In this document: in pieces, positions 45,585 to 58,348 of the stretch
Position numbering within the stretch: the first letter of the stretch is position 1
How the letters are laid out: the number at the start of each line of letters is the position of its first letter
NCBI GenBank assembly: GCA_025677835.1
Contig: JAIXMR010000014.1
Coordinates: forward strand, 276,417-340,416
DNA: 64,000 nucleotides
Direction of reading: 5' to 3'
Origin: Sporodiniella umbellata
Taxonomy: Eukaryota > Mucoromycota > Mucoromycetes > Mucorales > Rhizopodaceae
Position numbers and translations under genes: made by a program
Notes under the pieces: generated by a model
What the model was told of the DNA's origin: nothing
Database searches by the model: none
Seen by the model: only the letters and a program-made list of their open reading frames with translations

Positions 45585-45764
45585 AAATCGAATTTTTGGT
45601 AAACAAAAATAAAACTTTTTATATTCTCTACAAGAGATATCTTCTATTTCAATAAACCTCTTTTTTTTTTTTTGATAGCCTACAAGCTTTCTATTGGATA
45701 AAGAAAAAAGCCTTTGCTTGTAGAAACTAAAAAGTTCTATTTTTGTTTACCAAAAATTCGATTT
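45585..45764. repeat. Long inverted repeat (hairpin or MITE-like)
   Basis: The left arm 45585-45621 and right arm 45728-45764 are reverse complements. Twenty-six bases are perfect (AAATCGAATTTTTGGTAAAC plus CAAAAAT on the left, lacking only an A at the overlap) and about ten more carry one mismatch. The loop is about 106 bases and holds a T tract. It lies 97 bases before the start codon of the next plus-strand gene. Confidence 0.8.
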
Positions 45765-45860
45765 GCACTCGAAAATCACTGTATTATAAATGAATGCGAT
45801 TGTCAATTTTCTTTTTCTTAATTCTTTTTGCTTTCTTCTTTTCTAATCAGCTGTGACAAA

Positions 45861-47113
45861 ATGTCTGTAAAGAACATTACAGAAAACCTGAACCGTGTTC
45901 GAATAAGCACACCAGCTTCTAGTCAATCAAGACCAACGAACGATTTTTCAAACGGTAAGACAATTTATATATATATATACATACAGTTTATGTTGTATTC
46001 ACTGTCTTTAGGCCATAGAAAATCACAAAAAAACCCATCACCAAAAACAAGCAAAGGTAGCAAAGAAGCTCCCTCAGCCTTAAAAAGAAAAAATGTCTAT
46101 CGTTCCCGACCTCTACCAAGCGATGATGAAGATGATGTATCTTCAGGTATTTTCTTTTTTTTACATTGATTTTTTTTTTTTTTTTTTGTACATTTTTTCT
46201 GCTATTTTTTTTTTTTTTTTTTTTTACACACAACTTGTCTCTTCCTTTTTCTTATTTTTTCCCGTGTACTACTGTTTGTTTGTTTGTTTATTTTGCTCAA
46301 TTTTTTATTGTATTGATCTCTTCCCTTTCTTTCCCCCCTTTGTTTTTTGTTATTATTATTATTCATATTCTAAGAACGGGTTTGCATTACCTATTCGGAG
46401 TTGATATGCGAGAAAAAAAAAAGTTTGAAATACTAACGTAAATCATTGTTATTATAGATGAAGCTTATTTGACCCCAAAAAAGCCTTTGAACTCTAAACC
46501 CAAAGCCTTTTGTCCTCAAGTTTTACGCCAAACCCGATCTGATGGTAGTGCGCACGCTACTTTCAATCTATCTTCGAAGAATATGACACGTTCAGCAGAA
46601 GACCTTCCCAAGGTTCAGAAAGCCAGTCCATGGACAGACGAGGGAGAAACAATTGGCCAGATTTACTTCCGTCAAAAGCCAGAAACCTCGGTTTCACATC
46701 ATATTTGTGGAGCTAACCGACAGCCAACCTATATGTCTGGTATGGATCTCTTATTGCAAAGAGAGCAAGAAAGAGCAGAAGCCAAACGTCAGAATTATAG
46801 ACGTGTACCTGATAAGATCACAATCAAAGGACTTTTGGGTCGACTGCCTGAGCCTGGTACACATAATATTAGCTTTCAACAGCTGCAGTTTCAACAGCAG
46901 CACACAAAAAAAACCTCTTCCAAAATGGCTCCATCACCTGTCATGTACAATCCCCACACAAGGATAGTTCCCAACACATACTACCCGACACCTCATATCT
47001 CATTCAGTCATCATAGAAGTGTCTCTATGAACTACATTTCAAGACCTTTAAGTGCTACACCCACTAGGTATCAGAACAGGAAATCGAATGGTCATTCTAT
47101 ACCTTTTGTATAA
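45861..47113 (+). CDS. Unrecognised basic, largely disordered protein, three exons
   Basis: Three exons join in frame: 45861-45954, 46012-46146 and 46458-47113, giving 294 aa. The second intron is over 300 bases and T-rich, unusually long for this window. The sequence is Ser/Pro/Lys/Gln-rich, with an acidic Ser patch (LPSDDEDDVSS) in exon 2. The central part (about residues 150-215) looks ordered: MSGMDLLLQREQERAEAKRQ, then YRRVPDKITIKGLLGRLPEP, followed by a Gln-rich and Tyr/His/Pro-rich tail. No domain is recognised. The short conserved-looking helix plus ITIKGLLGRLPEPG could be a docking motif of an RNA-binding or translation-related scaffold, but that is only a guess. Clean splicing and ordinary codon use support a real gene. 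Confidence 0.7.
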
Positions 47114-47122
47114 TTAAACACT

Positions 47123-47125
<3 letters not shown>

Positions 47126-47162
<37 letters not shown>
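47126..47162. repeat. AC dinucleotide microsatellite
   Basis: About 18 uninterrupted AC units start 12 bases after the stop codon of the unrecognised 294-aa gene, so it would lie in that gene's 3' untranslated region. Confidence 0.9.
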
Positions 47163-47164
<2 letters not shown>

Positions 47165-50100
47165 TATATCCCACTATAATAAAATAGAAGAAATTTTTTT
47201 TTCTTTTTGGCGCGTAAAATTTTTGTCTATACACTATTGCTATTATTTTACTTTTTCTCTTTGCTTGTATCCATTTTTAGTGAGTGTTTCATTTCTTTAA
47301 AAAGAAGATCTCTTGGCTCTTTTTTTCTTTTCGGTTTGTTTGTTTGATTTATGTACGCATATATTAAGATGTATTCTTTTGTCAGTACACTTTGTAACCC
47401 TTACATAATAAGGTATACACACGAAAAAAAAAAAAAAAGATCCCTAGTTAGACTTTTATCCTTCAATAGTAGTAAAAATTCCAAATTAGTTCATATTTAA
47501 CTTCATCTTTGCTTTTTATTTTCACTAGAAAAAAAAGATCGAATTTATACAAAGCAGTAGGGGAGTTGCTTTACAGGATCAGAGTTTGTCTTTCATCATC
47601 TTTGATTTGATGACCCTTACTTTGTTTTTGTCTATACCAAAGACAGTCTATGTGTACGCCTTACAAAAACAAAGAAAAAGTTGAATAAACGAAAAAAAAT
47701 ATTGCATAGACTTTCATGCTGTGTAATTTAGAGCGACACGCATCAATAGTTTCAAGCTGAAGTATATATATATGTCGATGTAAGGTGGCAGAACAAGGCT
47801 ATAGTCGCTTGTACTCAAACGCGTTGGTCTTTTTTCACAACTATTATTATTAGGTAAATATTTTGTTTTATATGTAAAACGACCACAGATTTAGTACAGA
47901 CTTTAATTTTTCTCTCTTTCTAAAAAAAAAAAGCTGTACACTGTATTACGTGTCTCTTTAAGGCTTTGAATCGAAAAGTATCCATCTGCATTTCCCATTA
48001 CTTTTATTTCTAAAAAGAAATAAAAAAGACCTGTGAGTTCTTTGCATCAATTACACATGAAAAGATTTTACCTTAAATTCCCTCTTAGTTAATATAAGCA
48101 AATAAACCGAAAGGCTGTCCCCCCCCTCCCATTTTTTATTAGTAAAAACGCGTTATTTTTACTCAAAAAAAAAAAAACTCACAATTGTAAACCTAAAGAT
48201 GAGAATTTTTCGGGATTATTTTGTTTTTGTTTTGTTTATTAAAATAAACCTTGGATTTCCACCAATGATAACAAAAAACAGATATACTTTTGCTTTTACC
48301 TGAACTACTTTTATATGCACATGAAGTAGAGCTTAAATGGAACCTTTGTTTTTGTTTTTGTTTTTTTTAAAAAAAAACAAGCAGTTGCTTGTTAGTGAAA
48401 AAAAACAATTCTTTTACCTTGTAGATCGTGCATAGTTTATTTTTACTGAAAACATAAGAGTGTTTGAACAATTGAATACGGACCAAATACGGTTGTCTTT
48501 GAAGAGAATATAAAATGTTGATAAAAGCAGTGAATGTGTCCGCCGCTTCGACTCTCTATTACTGTAATTACTACTAATGCATAGTACTTTTTTTTTCTAA
48601 AGCTCATTACCGATTCATATAACTTGGCACTGTCTTCAAGTCTCTGCAAGAGCTACTTAAATTCAACAATAACGCTATGGGTTCTATTTTAAATAACAAT
48701 TTCGCAAAATGAAGTCTAGCAAAGCTCAAATAGGCAGATTAGATGAGCACGCAGTCCCTTAATTTGAATTGTATGCGCTATCGCGTTTTTGGCATTATCC
48801 TCAGGGATCACTGTACTTGATATATCATCTGAAAAGTTTTGCTTCGTAAACAACTTCTTTGCAGCCTCCTCAGCGTCGGCAACACATTCGTTTTCGTGAG
48901 TCATAGAGAAACCAGATGTCAACCTTGAATGCCCTCATATACTTAGTGTTCAAGTACTGTAGTCACTTTTTGACTTGAGTAACGAGAAATAAACTCATTG
49001 ATCTATGCAATTTTCAGATCGCTACCTACAAAGGGGACCTTCTTCAACAGTTACAGTAAAAGGGATATTTGGGTCCTACTATAAAATAGGACCTTATCGA
49101 TATAAGCACTGATCGTTTAAATCCATTGTCTAAGCTAAGCAATTCAATTGCAGACAGTAGAAATCGATATTATACAAGTAGTCCACCCGTATACGAAGAG
49201 CCTATTATCTCAGTAATAGCGTTTTTAAATCTTGTTGGTTTCGATTTGTCCTTTCTTGTCTTTTTTAACAAATAATAATACTCGTACTTTACTCACAGTG
49301 TCTTGTTTTGTAATTAAGTTGGTTCTGAAAATGCTTTGAAACAGTTCTCATCTAATATATTGAAAATTCTCTCGCTTACTTTTAATTCCTTTATATCGAT
49401 AACAACTTTTGAAGATACCGTCTTGTGTCGGGTGAGCTGTTGTTTACTTTGTATTTCGGTGCCAATAAAAAAAAATGCGCATCAGTTCTCTCATCAAGTG
49501 TGTGTGTGGTTTTAGAAGAAATACACTGCTGTACTTGCTGACAATCTTTTGACAGTCGCCTTTAAAAACAGATTATACCAGTTCATATTGACCTAAGTCT
49601 ATTTAGTCAAGTATATATGATAAGCAAACCCTATTCTCACCTCATTTTCTTGCTTTTCAAAACCTTTTCCATTTATTACTTACATATCTATTTTTTATCT
49701 TGGTATGTCCAGATTTCTTTGTCCAAAGTTGTGTTAGAAATGTCTGAAATTATCCCTAGGATGTCGGGGCATTTTCCGAAAAAAGTTCATCAGGTTAGGA
49801 TGACATAGAGTCAAGTAGGACAAACTCGCGTATCTAAGAGCCCCTGATTAGTGTAAGAGAGGATAAGCTTCCCTAGTTTTTAATCTACAGTTCGATTTGA
49901 CAAGTGTTATGTTCAGCTCATAAATAAACGAACACTGTTTCCGTGATGCATAATTTTTTTTTTTTTTTTTAAATTAGATGGTTTGTAAGATTTGAGAGAT
50001 TTTAGAGAGAATAATTGTACAATTTAATGTTTTAATTCTTTTTTCTTTTTGTGTTTAAGAGATGAGAGAATCAAAACTGGATAAACATATACGGTATATG

Positions 50101-50167
50101 TGTTCTTTTTTTTTTTTTTTTTCTGGGGGAGAAAACAATTGCTGATGTGTAGTTGTTACTGCCTTCT
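47163..50167. other. Intergenic, no gene supported
   Basis: 3 kb of AT-rich DNA. Two minus-strand frames, 48716-48922 (MTHENECVADAEEAAKKLF...) and 48443-48649 (RLEDSAKLYESVM...), have helical, non-repetitive composition and lie close together. They might be two exons of a small unrecognised protein, but no splice model was convincing. T tracts lie at 49951-49970 and 50107-50122. Confidence 0.4.
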
Positions 50168-50964
50168 TTACTGACAGACGCTTTCGGTACCAGAAGCTTT
50201 GGTGTTCAAAATCAAAGCAACAATCAAACCGTAAAGACCCAAGACTTCAGCAAAAATCAAAATCAAAATCTACTCGTAAAAAAGGGGAGAAAGCTGATTA
50301 GAAACCACCTAATAGGTGCTGTTTTCGATACATACCATGCCGACAAACATTCTGGGTTGTTGAGCGGTTGCACGTACACCAGCATCACCAGTAATACCAA
50401 TAGCAATACCAGCTATATGTGTTGAATAAGAAAAAAGAGCATGAGTAAAAGACGTGTGTATTGAAATTTTTCAGTTTACCAGCAAGACATGAAAGACCAA
50501 CGGAAAGACCAGCAGCCATTTGAATAAAACCACTGAAAAGAGTTTGCTTCATAGCCACTATTATTTTAAAAGAATCAAATCAAAAGCTCTCTTCTTATTT
50601 TCACCCTTACATCCACTAGATAACAAAACAGAAACAACAACACCGTAAATACCCAAGATACCAGCCATGACTACTGGTACAATACACTTCAAGACCAAAT
50701 CAGGGCGCAAAACACCCATAGCGGAAAGTCCTACACCAGACTTGGCAGTACCATAAGCAGCACCAAGACCTATATTTTGTTTGATTTGTTTATCAGTTTA
50801 CGAACAACAACAAAAAAGCAATCAGTAATTTACAACTAAAGACGATGGCAGCAGCACATCCCATGGTGCCAAAGAAAGGAGCATAGACGGGACTATAAAA
50901 ACAATGTTCGTGTTTCAGAATGCTATTTTTCTCATCTTTTGTTTATTTACCAATATTCACTCAT
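50168..50964 (-). CDS. VMA3: V-type ATPase proteolipid subunit c
   Basis: Six exons join in frame: 50964-50951, 50892-50834, 50769-50611, 50557-50480, 50412-50336 and 50269-50168, giving 162 aa, the usual length. Subunit c forms the proton-carrying ring of the vacuolar H+-ATPase membrane sector. Four membrane helices are seen: [16 protein letters not shown], a second with [18 protein letters not shown], a third with [19 protein letters not shown], and the fourth with the essential Glu in [19 protein letters not shown]. The loop [18 protein letters not shown] is diagnostic. The first coding exon is 14 bases. The donor after FS was set by comparison with the family spacing before [18 protein letters not shown]-like TGACGTCA lies about 180 bases upstream. 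Confidence 0.95.
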
Positions 50965-51140
50965 TAGAAATGTATGTATTTAAATGTAGTTGAATTGAAA
51001 GGTCTATTGACATGTTGCGTTAGTACATTTATTTTTATCTCAAAAGTTATTGACTCACGTACTTTGAGAGTTTTACAAAGAAAAACAAAAAAAAAAAAAA
51101 AAAGAGAGAGAGACTCAAAATAAAATAAAATAACAACGGT

Positions 51141-51148
51141 TGACGTCA
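51141..51148. promoter_or_regulatory. CRE-like palindrome TGACGTCA
   Basis: A perfect TGACGTCA, the classic ATF/CREB bZIP site, lies 177 bases upstream of the VMA3 start codon and within GTTGACGTCAAC, a 12-base palindrome. Binding is inferred from the consensus alone. Confidence 0.4.
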
Positions 51149-51495
51149 ACAAGTAAGTTTTCAAAGTCAAATACTGTTTTTTTGAATAGGAATTTGCTCT
51201 GAGCTACAAAAAAGTATTTGCGTCAAAGCAAACTAATTTTGCGCCAAAAATAGAGAGATATTCAAGATTCTAAGCGATTCGACTGTTTATTTCGCTATAG
51301 TAAAAGTTCACTGAATCTGTGGCTATATCACAATGAATAGCCCAAATCTTTAAGATAAACATCGTCCTGGATATTAAAGGTACCACGTACACTAAAAAGA
51401 CCAAAAAGAAGGTAGTTTTGGAAAGCCAATTGTTCATATACATGTTTTGTTTTTGTACAGTTTATTGTTTTTTTTCGTTTTTTTTTTTTTTTTTT

Positions 51496-53249
51496 TTAAA
51501 AAGGCACCTGTTTTCTTCTTCCTAATAGGGAGGCGTTGGTCATATTGAGATCAAAAGCTTTTTTAGAAGAAGCATCTTTAGAACGTGAATCGTTTAGAGT
51601 TTGAGCTTTCATTTGATGTGTGACTTGATTGACTTTGTCATCTACGTCTTCAGAATCAGCATCATCGTCATCTGAGACGCTTGTGTTAAGACGGGAGCTA
51701 AAGACATTCCATTTGTTACGCTTTGATTTATTTTCTTTTCGATAGGCTCTTTCTTCTCCCATACGATGAACAGCATAAGACACATCAAACACTTCTTTCA
51801 TAGACGACAGTCCTGAAAGAAAAGCGTCCTTACGTTTGCTTTTAGAGGGAGGGGGACTCGCGGGCTGTTGTTCTTCTGACGAGGTAGTGGTATCCAGTTC
51901 GGGCAATTCTACCTCGTTAGGCACAGCAGAAGTGTCCTATAAAGATGTATGAGATAAATACAAAACGGCAACGGTAGGCTGTTATTTACCCAAGTCTTGA
52001 GCCAAGGATGATCCAGGAATTGTGTGATGGTATATCTCTTTTTGGGGTTGATGTCCAGTAAATGGCCGACAGCATCTTTGGCTCCGTCCGAAATGTGATC
52101 CCACCAGGGACTAAGAAAAGTATATTGGCCAGCAGCTACTTTTTCGGTGAGTGTATCGATGCTTTCGTCATAGAACGGAGGAAAGCCACAGAGCATGGTG
52201 TAGAGTACACAACCGAGCGCCCACATGTCGACTGATTTCGAATAGCGCTCGTCCCTCACAATTTCGGGTGCCGTGTAGCCCACTGTCCCGCAGGGCGTCA
52301 TCGTGTGTTTATCCCACACAATCTTGGATAGACCAAAATCGGCAATCTTGACCTGGCCAATACCCCCACCTCCAATACCAGGCACGAATTCCCCTTCGTC
52401 TTCTTTAGGCTCATCTTCGTTCTCTGGCTGTGTGGGCATTGGACTGTATTTACGTTCCATAAATGGTATGGGTTGAAATAATATATTCTCAGGTTTAATG
52501 TCTCTGTGTTGCAAAGGAATTAAAACCAGAAATGTGTTATTACCACAGTGTTACCTATGCACCACCCCTCTCTCTTCATGTAAATAACGAATCCCTTCAG
52601 CCACTTGCTTGATACAGTGGCGAGCCAAGTCTTCACTAAAGTAGGTCAACTGGGCCAACTGATGAAATATCTCGCCTCCTTCCATTAACTCTAACACCAG
52701 AAAGTAATGCTACCAAAAAAAAAAACAACGTTAGCATACATACAACCATCCGTATGGGTATTACCTCTGGGGTTTCTTTAAACGAGAGCAGTTTGACTAT
52801 CGAAGGGTGGTTGATTGTGCGCATGATTTGTACTTCCTTTAGTACACTGGCTTTCTTTTTTTTTTTTTTTTTTAGCATCACTTTCGATGTACACATGACT
52901 TTTTTCCTTACCTGTGCTTGCTTTAATTCAAATTTCCTAACGATCTTGATAGCCACATTTCGATGCGCTTTCTTGTCAAAACATTTGTATACCTTCGAAA
53001 ACGCCCCTCTGTACTAAACAGTCAATCTCTCCCTTCGAGTTTCCTTAAAACTTACTCTCCCAGCTTTTTTATCAGCCGATAATCTTCCAGTCCCTCGTAT
53101 TCTGGAAGTTTTGACTTTGCAATACTGTCTTCTTTCACTATACGAGACACTGTTTCATACTTGTTGGCCCTTTCTTCTTCCGAATTAATCGACGACCTTT
53201 CGCTGTGGCTACTACGAAATATGTTCTTTAATTGGCTGAGAACTGACAT
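51496..53249 (-). CDS. CAMK-group Ser/Thr kinase, Rck2/Srk1-like
   Basis: Six exons join in frame: 53249-53056, 53008-52915, 52854-52765, 52709-52555, 52503-51990 and 51936-51496, giving 495 aa. Kinase landmarks are intact: [17 protein letters not shown] (glycine loop, across a splice junction), [11 protein letters not shown] (Lys), [10 protein letters not shown] at about 177, KIADFGLSK at about 230, [11 protein letters not shown] and [19 protein letters not shown]. An acidic insert of about 35 residues lies between the catalytic loop and DFG, as in the Rck1/Rck2/Srk1 stress kinases that act downstream of Hog1-type MAP kinases. The C-terminal tail has [19 protein letters not shown], like the regulatory tail of that group, then an acidic patch and a basic end. 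The exon-3 acceptor follows a run of A bases. Confidence 0.9.
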
Positions 53250-56200
53250 TAAGAACAAGCGATAATAAAAATCAAATAGAAATCTGAAAATAAAAAATAG
53301 AATAAAAAAAAAAAGAGAGAGAGAGAAAAAGAAACAACGAAACTTTTTAACTTTATTTGGAATTTACAGAAAAAAGGGGCGGGGAAGCACAAACTCCGCT
53401 TTTTTTTTTTTTTTTTTTCTGCAGTGTTTTGAGTTTGAATTTAGATGTTTCTCAACTTTATATTCAGACAAAACGTAGTTTTTTTAGACCTGATAGGGAT
53501 TTTATTTAGACATACGCTGGGTTTATTTCAGTCTCTGTTTACAGGCCGTTCTTGCTGGATCAAAGTCCTCTTTTTCATTTTCTTGAAAGCTTGCTGGTTT
53601 CTAAGCAGATAGGTTCCTTTATTTAGTAAACATTCAAATTCTACTTTTAATTTGAAAACCTTAAACAGGATTTAAGAAAGTCGGAAACAATGGCATAATC
53701 AAAGCCTTAGCAGCTGCATTTATTACAGAAATTTTGTAGGTAGTGAATCCTGCATCTATTTGCAACAATGCAAAATAAATAAACGTAGCTTTTACTTGAC
53801 ATAATTTAATAAAGAATATATTTTTGTTGATACCATTGACGTCTTTTTCTTTTTTGCTATCAAATAGAAAGCACTTGCTTTGATCACTATAAAAAGTTAT
53901 TTAAACTTGGTTAAAAACTAAAGACTTTAGTAGTTTTTAAAGAACTCAGTGTTTTATAGTTCTAAAAGTATCCTCAGCGCTTGACTTTCCTTTTTTTTTT
54001 TTTCAAAGCCTAAGGGATATAAAGTCCTGCTGCTTTAGAAACTCTAGCATATATTTGCATTCTTAATAAAAGGAGCAGGAGGAAGCTACCAGGAGTAAAA
54101 AAAAAAAAAACAAAAAAAAAGCTGATTTCTAGTATAGGCTTCTGTCACTACACTATTGGAGATACATCAATATTGAAACAAGCATTCCGTTTTACTCGCC
54201 TACTTTACCTTAAATCTTGCTTTATCTTAAACTTTGCTTAATCTGAATGATATCCCTAATATTACTTTAAATGAAAATACAGAAAGGTGAAATCCTAATT
54301 AATAAGATGTCAACTTTTCATTACAAACTTATTAACTAATAAATGCTAACATTCCCAAGTCGCCAAGACTTGTAAAGTCTTAATAACCAACTCGGTTCTG
54401 AATGTCTTTACGTTTTCGGTTAATACCTTTGTGGTGCATGGCCTATAGTTACCGGTACAGAAAAAGAAACGGCTTTTTGCCCCAGTTTTTTTTTTTTTTT
54501 TTTTTTTTAATCTGCTCAGCAATTATGTATTAAAAGAGAAATAGGAGAGACGAGTTACTTTTTTTTAATAGCCAAAATATCCAATACTTTAGCTGAACAT
54601 AACCAACCTACTCTTGTTAGCATATCTCTTTGATAGAGTCTGTTAAAAATCAATGAATTCTGTTTAAAGTTAAATAGATTGCCTTCCAATAAAACGGATT
54701 TTAACGATGAACTGGATGTCTCTTTCTATATGTTATCAAAGCCTTTTTCTCAGAGAACGGTCAGTCCATACAAACAATAGGTTGCCAAAAGCCTTCTTAG
54801 AAAAGCTACGGGGTACACTCACTAGTCAAAAAAAAAAAAAAATAAGCACTTTCAGTGACTGTATTTCTAAAGAAAACCTGATCTCAATTTAAACTCATTG
54901 CACTTAAACTAATTTTTTCTGTAAAAGGAGATTGACGTTCCTTGGGGCTGAGACGTATTCATGACGGATTGACTGCTAAAACAAAACAAAAAAAAAAAAG
55001 AGGTGATGACAATCAGTTCATGTGACCTTTTATATTTTTTCTTTTGAACGATCTACACAAAGGTCAGAAGGGTTATACATGTGACGCTAAGGCTAATGTT
55101 GATTAGTTATAGTCTTGTATTCCCCTTTCATGGTAAATGTCATCTTTGTACGACCATATTTATTTTCCGATCCAATGACGCTCTCCTTGTTTTTATTGAG
55201 GTGAACAGGATACCTTTTTTCTATTATGGATTGAAAAAAAGGTGGCTTGTTGTTATAGCGTTAATCTCCTTTCAAGAAAGCAATACTTTTATTCAGTCTC
55301 ATATCAAAAAGTGCATGCCTTGAATGCTTCTTTGTTTACAGAACTTTGCTATCAACGTTCAGGTGTCTTAGAAAGAAAAAGACTGTAAGGTATAAGAAAA
55401 GCTTAATAATTATTTGTGCAGCTTTGTTTGCTTTAGTTGATAACCAACTATGCGCACCATCATTCAGCTCTATGAGCCTAACTTTTTTTTTGTAAAGCTC
55501 ACAATGTATTGTATTGTTTATAAAAGTTGGATGTCTGGCAAGCGGTGAGGTTCCTTTACATGTATGTAGTATAGTATGACTAGCCCAGCCAGATAAAAGA
55601 CAAAACTAGCCTATGAGTGATATGTTTATATAACACTAACAACAAAACAAAGTTTGGCTCCTAGCAATATCTCTCTGTTACTCTATTTTTGGTATTTTTT
55701 CAACAGCGAGCTGTACCCAAAGTTAGAAAGTGCCCTGAAAAGATGCTAGTGATAAGTTGATTGCTATGACTAGTTTTTATTTATTTATTTTGCTTTTCGG
55801 GTATCGACAGTACTCTTTTATCGTATTTCTAATTTAAGGTGTCTTTGGTCTTTTCATCGTTACATATTGGAAGCAAACAAACCTGGGCGGTCAAAAAAGC
55901 CGTTCATTATCTTACTGAGGTAGGTTACTTGTAGTTTGTTTTTTTTCGGAACTTTCCAAAAAGTTCATTTTACACAACTTTTTTTTTTACTTTTGTAAGT
56001 GCAGTATCTCCTTCTTTATTGCTATGCTTGATGGAATACTTAGATTATAGCATATATTTTTTGACAATATTTTTATTAATTCCATCAGCAGCTCTGACAA
56101 CGGTTGACAGTTACAAGACCCCCAAACCGCTCCTTACATACCCTGTTAATAATACTAGCCTACTTTCTCCACCCATACTTCTTTTTTGATGAGTTTTTAT

Positions 56201-58317
56201 TCGTCGGTTTGAATTACTATCCCTCCACCACTTACTTTTTCAGCGCTGCTGCCATCATTTGAGAAATGACACTAGCTATTTTTCATTATTTATTTCTCTT
56301 TTAGCAACACATTTTATAGCATTTGCTTCTTTACACAATATCTTTAATTAACTATCCTGTAAGTTGCCAAAAAAAAAACTTTCGTAGTGCTCGTTTTGAT
56401 AAATCTTTAAAAAGGTGGAAGATTACTGCCCAGATAAAATACTGAGATATGAGAGATACATTACAAAAAAAAAAAAAAAAGAGGATATTTACGTATACAA
56501 CTTAGATGATTCTTCTAAACCCATTTTATTGATATGTATTAAAGCTAAAAATAATATTGTTGTCAAAATTTAGAAAAAATACAGTTGCGTTTGTATATAT
56601 CTTGCTGCCCAATCTTTATTATATTTTAGTTTTTATCGATTCTCTTTGCATACAGCAAAGGCAGTTTTCTTTTTTTGTGATATATATTACAAGTAATTAT
56701 TTGATGAAGAAACTTCTTGTGTTCCAAAATAGTTTTTATTGTGAATCGGTTTTCATATTGACTACAGATTAAGTTATGCAGTATTTTGAAAAATATCGGG
56801 TTTTACAAAACTTCCTTCGAATCGTCACATTGTGAAAAGCGCTACGGCATGTTTTGTTTTTACAGAGCCATTTCAAGTAAGCTAAGCATATAATTTTGTT
56901 TATATACTACTGGTAAAAGAACGGAAGACTGTATATGAAGCTCGTTTTCACAAGAAATCAGCTATGGGTATTGCAGATGGAGCAAAACTTTTTGTAGCTG
57001 AAAGTTCAAAGTGCTTGTGCTCTGAGAAAACAGAACACTTTGAAATGAAATCAATTGAATTGAAAACGTCTGCTCAATAGTCACGTGCCCTTGAAGCCAA
57101 AAAGCGTCGGTAGTGTTATTAACAGGTACCCAATAGAAACCAGTAACCACTCGTTTCGCCAAAGCTCCATTTTTTGTTACATAAAAAACCCAATGAAAGG
57201 TAAACAGATAGACACAATGGTCTGAGTCTAAAAAACAAATGGGAATATTTCCGAACATTGAAACTGGCCTCAAAGTGTCATCAAAAACTGGGATGAACAT
57301 ATATCTATCCAAACATTAAAAGTAAAAGTAGAAAGACATAAGTTAGTTTCGAAAAAAATACGGAAGGTTTTATACTTTTGTGATATGTTTAAAAGAAATA
57401 ATGGATCAAAGGAGATGCAGCAAAAACATTACGCCTACAGCGTTACTCTTTAAAAACTGTTCATTGCGAAAATCAATCTTATCTTTGGGTGTTGGTACGA
57501 CTGTAGAAAGATGAATGTTCAAAATCCCACGGACAAAGCCAACTCTTTTTTTTTTTTTTTTGCCGCAGGATCGGGTCATCGATGCGGTTGCTTTCCTTTT
57601 AGTGAGCAATTTTGAGCGCTTTAAAATAAAGAGAAACAGAGATACAGACTATCTTATTGGAGCAAAAAAAAAAAAAAAGGGTTTTCTATATGCTTATCCG
57701 TTTCAAATCAGTATAATCAAATAGCCGAAACATCCTTTTTTGGAGTTCAACATCAGGTATTGTAAATAATAGCGACGACTCGCTATATACACTCTTATAT
57801 ACTCCTCTTTGTGGACATGTTTGTAACGCTATGTTTTTCTTGGATTGGCATTCTAACTTGAAGTATCTTAGCATAGTATAAAAATATTATAGCTTACTAT
57901 ATCTCACTCAAATAGTGTCCATATACCTTGATTTTACAATCTTTTGACAGCTACAACTGATGAGAACAATTCATGGTAAGAAAGTTAAATAGAAACAGTG
58001 CTACCAATGTTTTTTCTTGGCGACACGGTTTCTTTAAAACTATTTTGAGGGAGAGTCTGAAAAAAAAAAGGTCCCCTTGAGCGTTTGACACCTTCACAGC
58101 AAAACAAGAGCTACGTTTTATAGAGGGTAAGCCCTTTAGATGTTTTTATTGGATTTGTATATCAATCTTTTAAGGTGATACGAAGAAGCTGAAACAGTCT
58201 TTCAGGTAGTCCGTCTTTCGATATTGAAAAGAGGATAGACAAGGATGTTTTTCCATCCAATTTGAAATTCTTTAGGCTTCTAAAACAAAAGTCTTTCATT
58301 CGCCGTCTAAATGCAAA

Positions 58318-58348
<31 letters not shown>

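Noticed and set aside
56962..57312. 116-codon minus frame as a gene
   Set aside because: Aromatic-rich peptide without recognised domain. No closing splice model with the nearby frames at 57406-57874.
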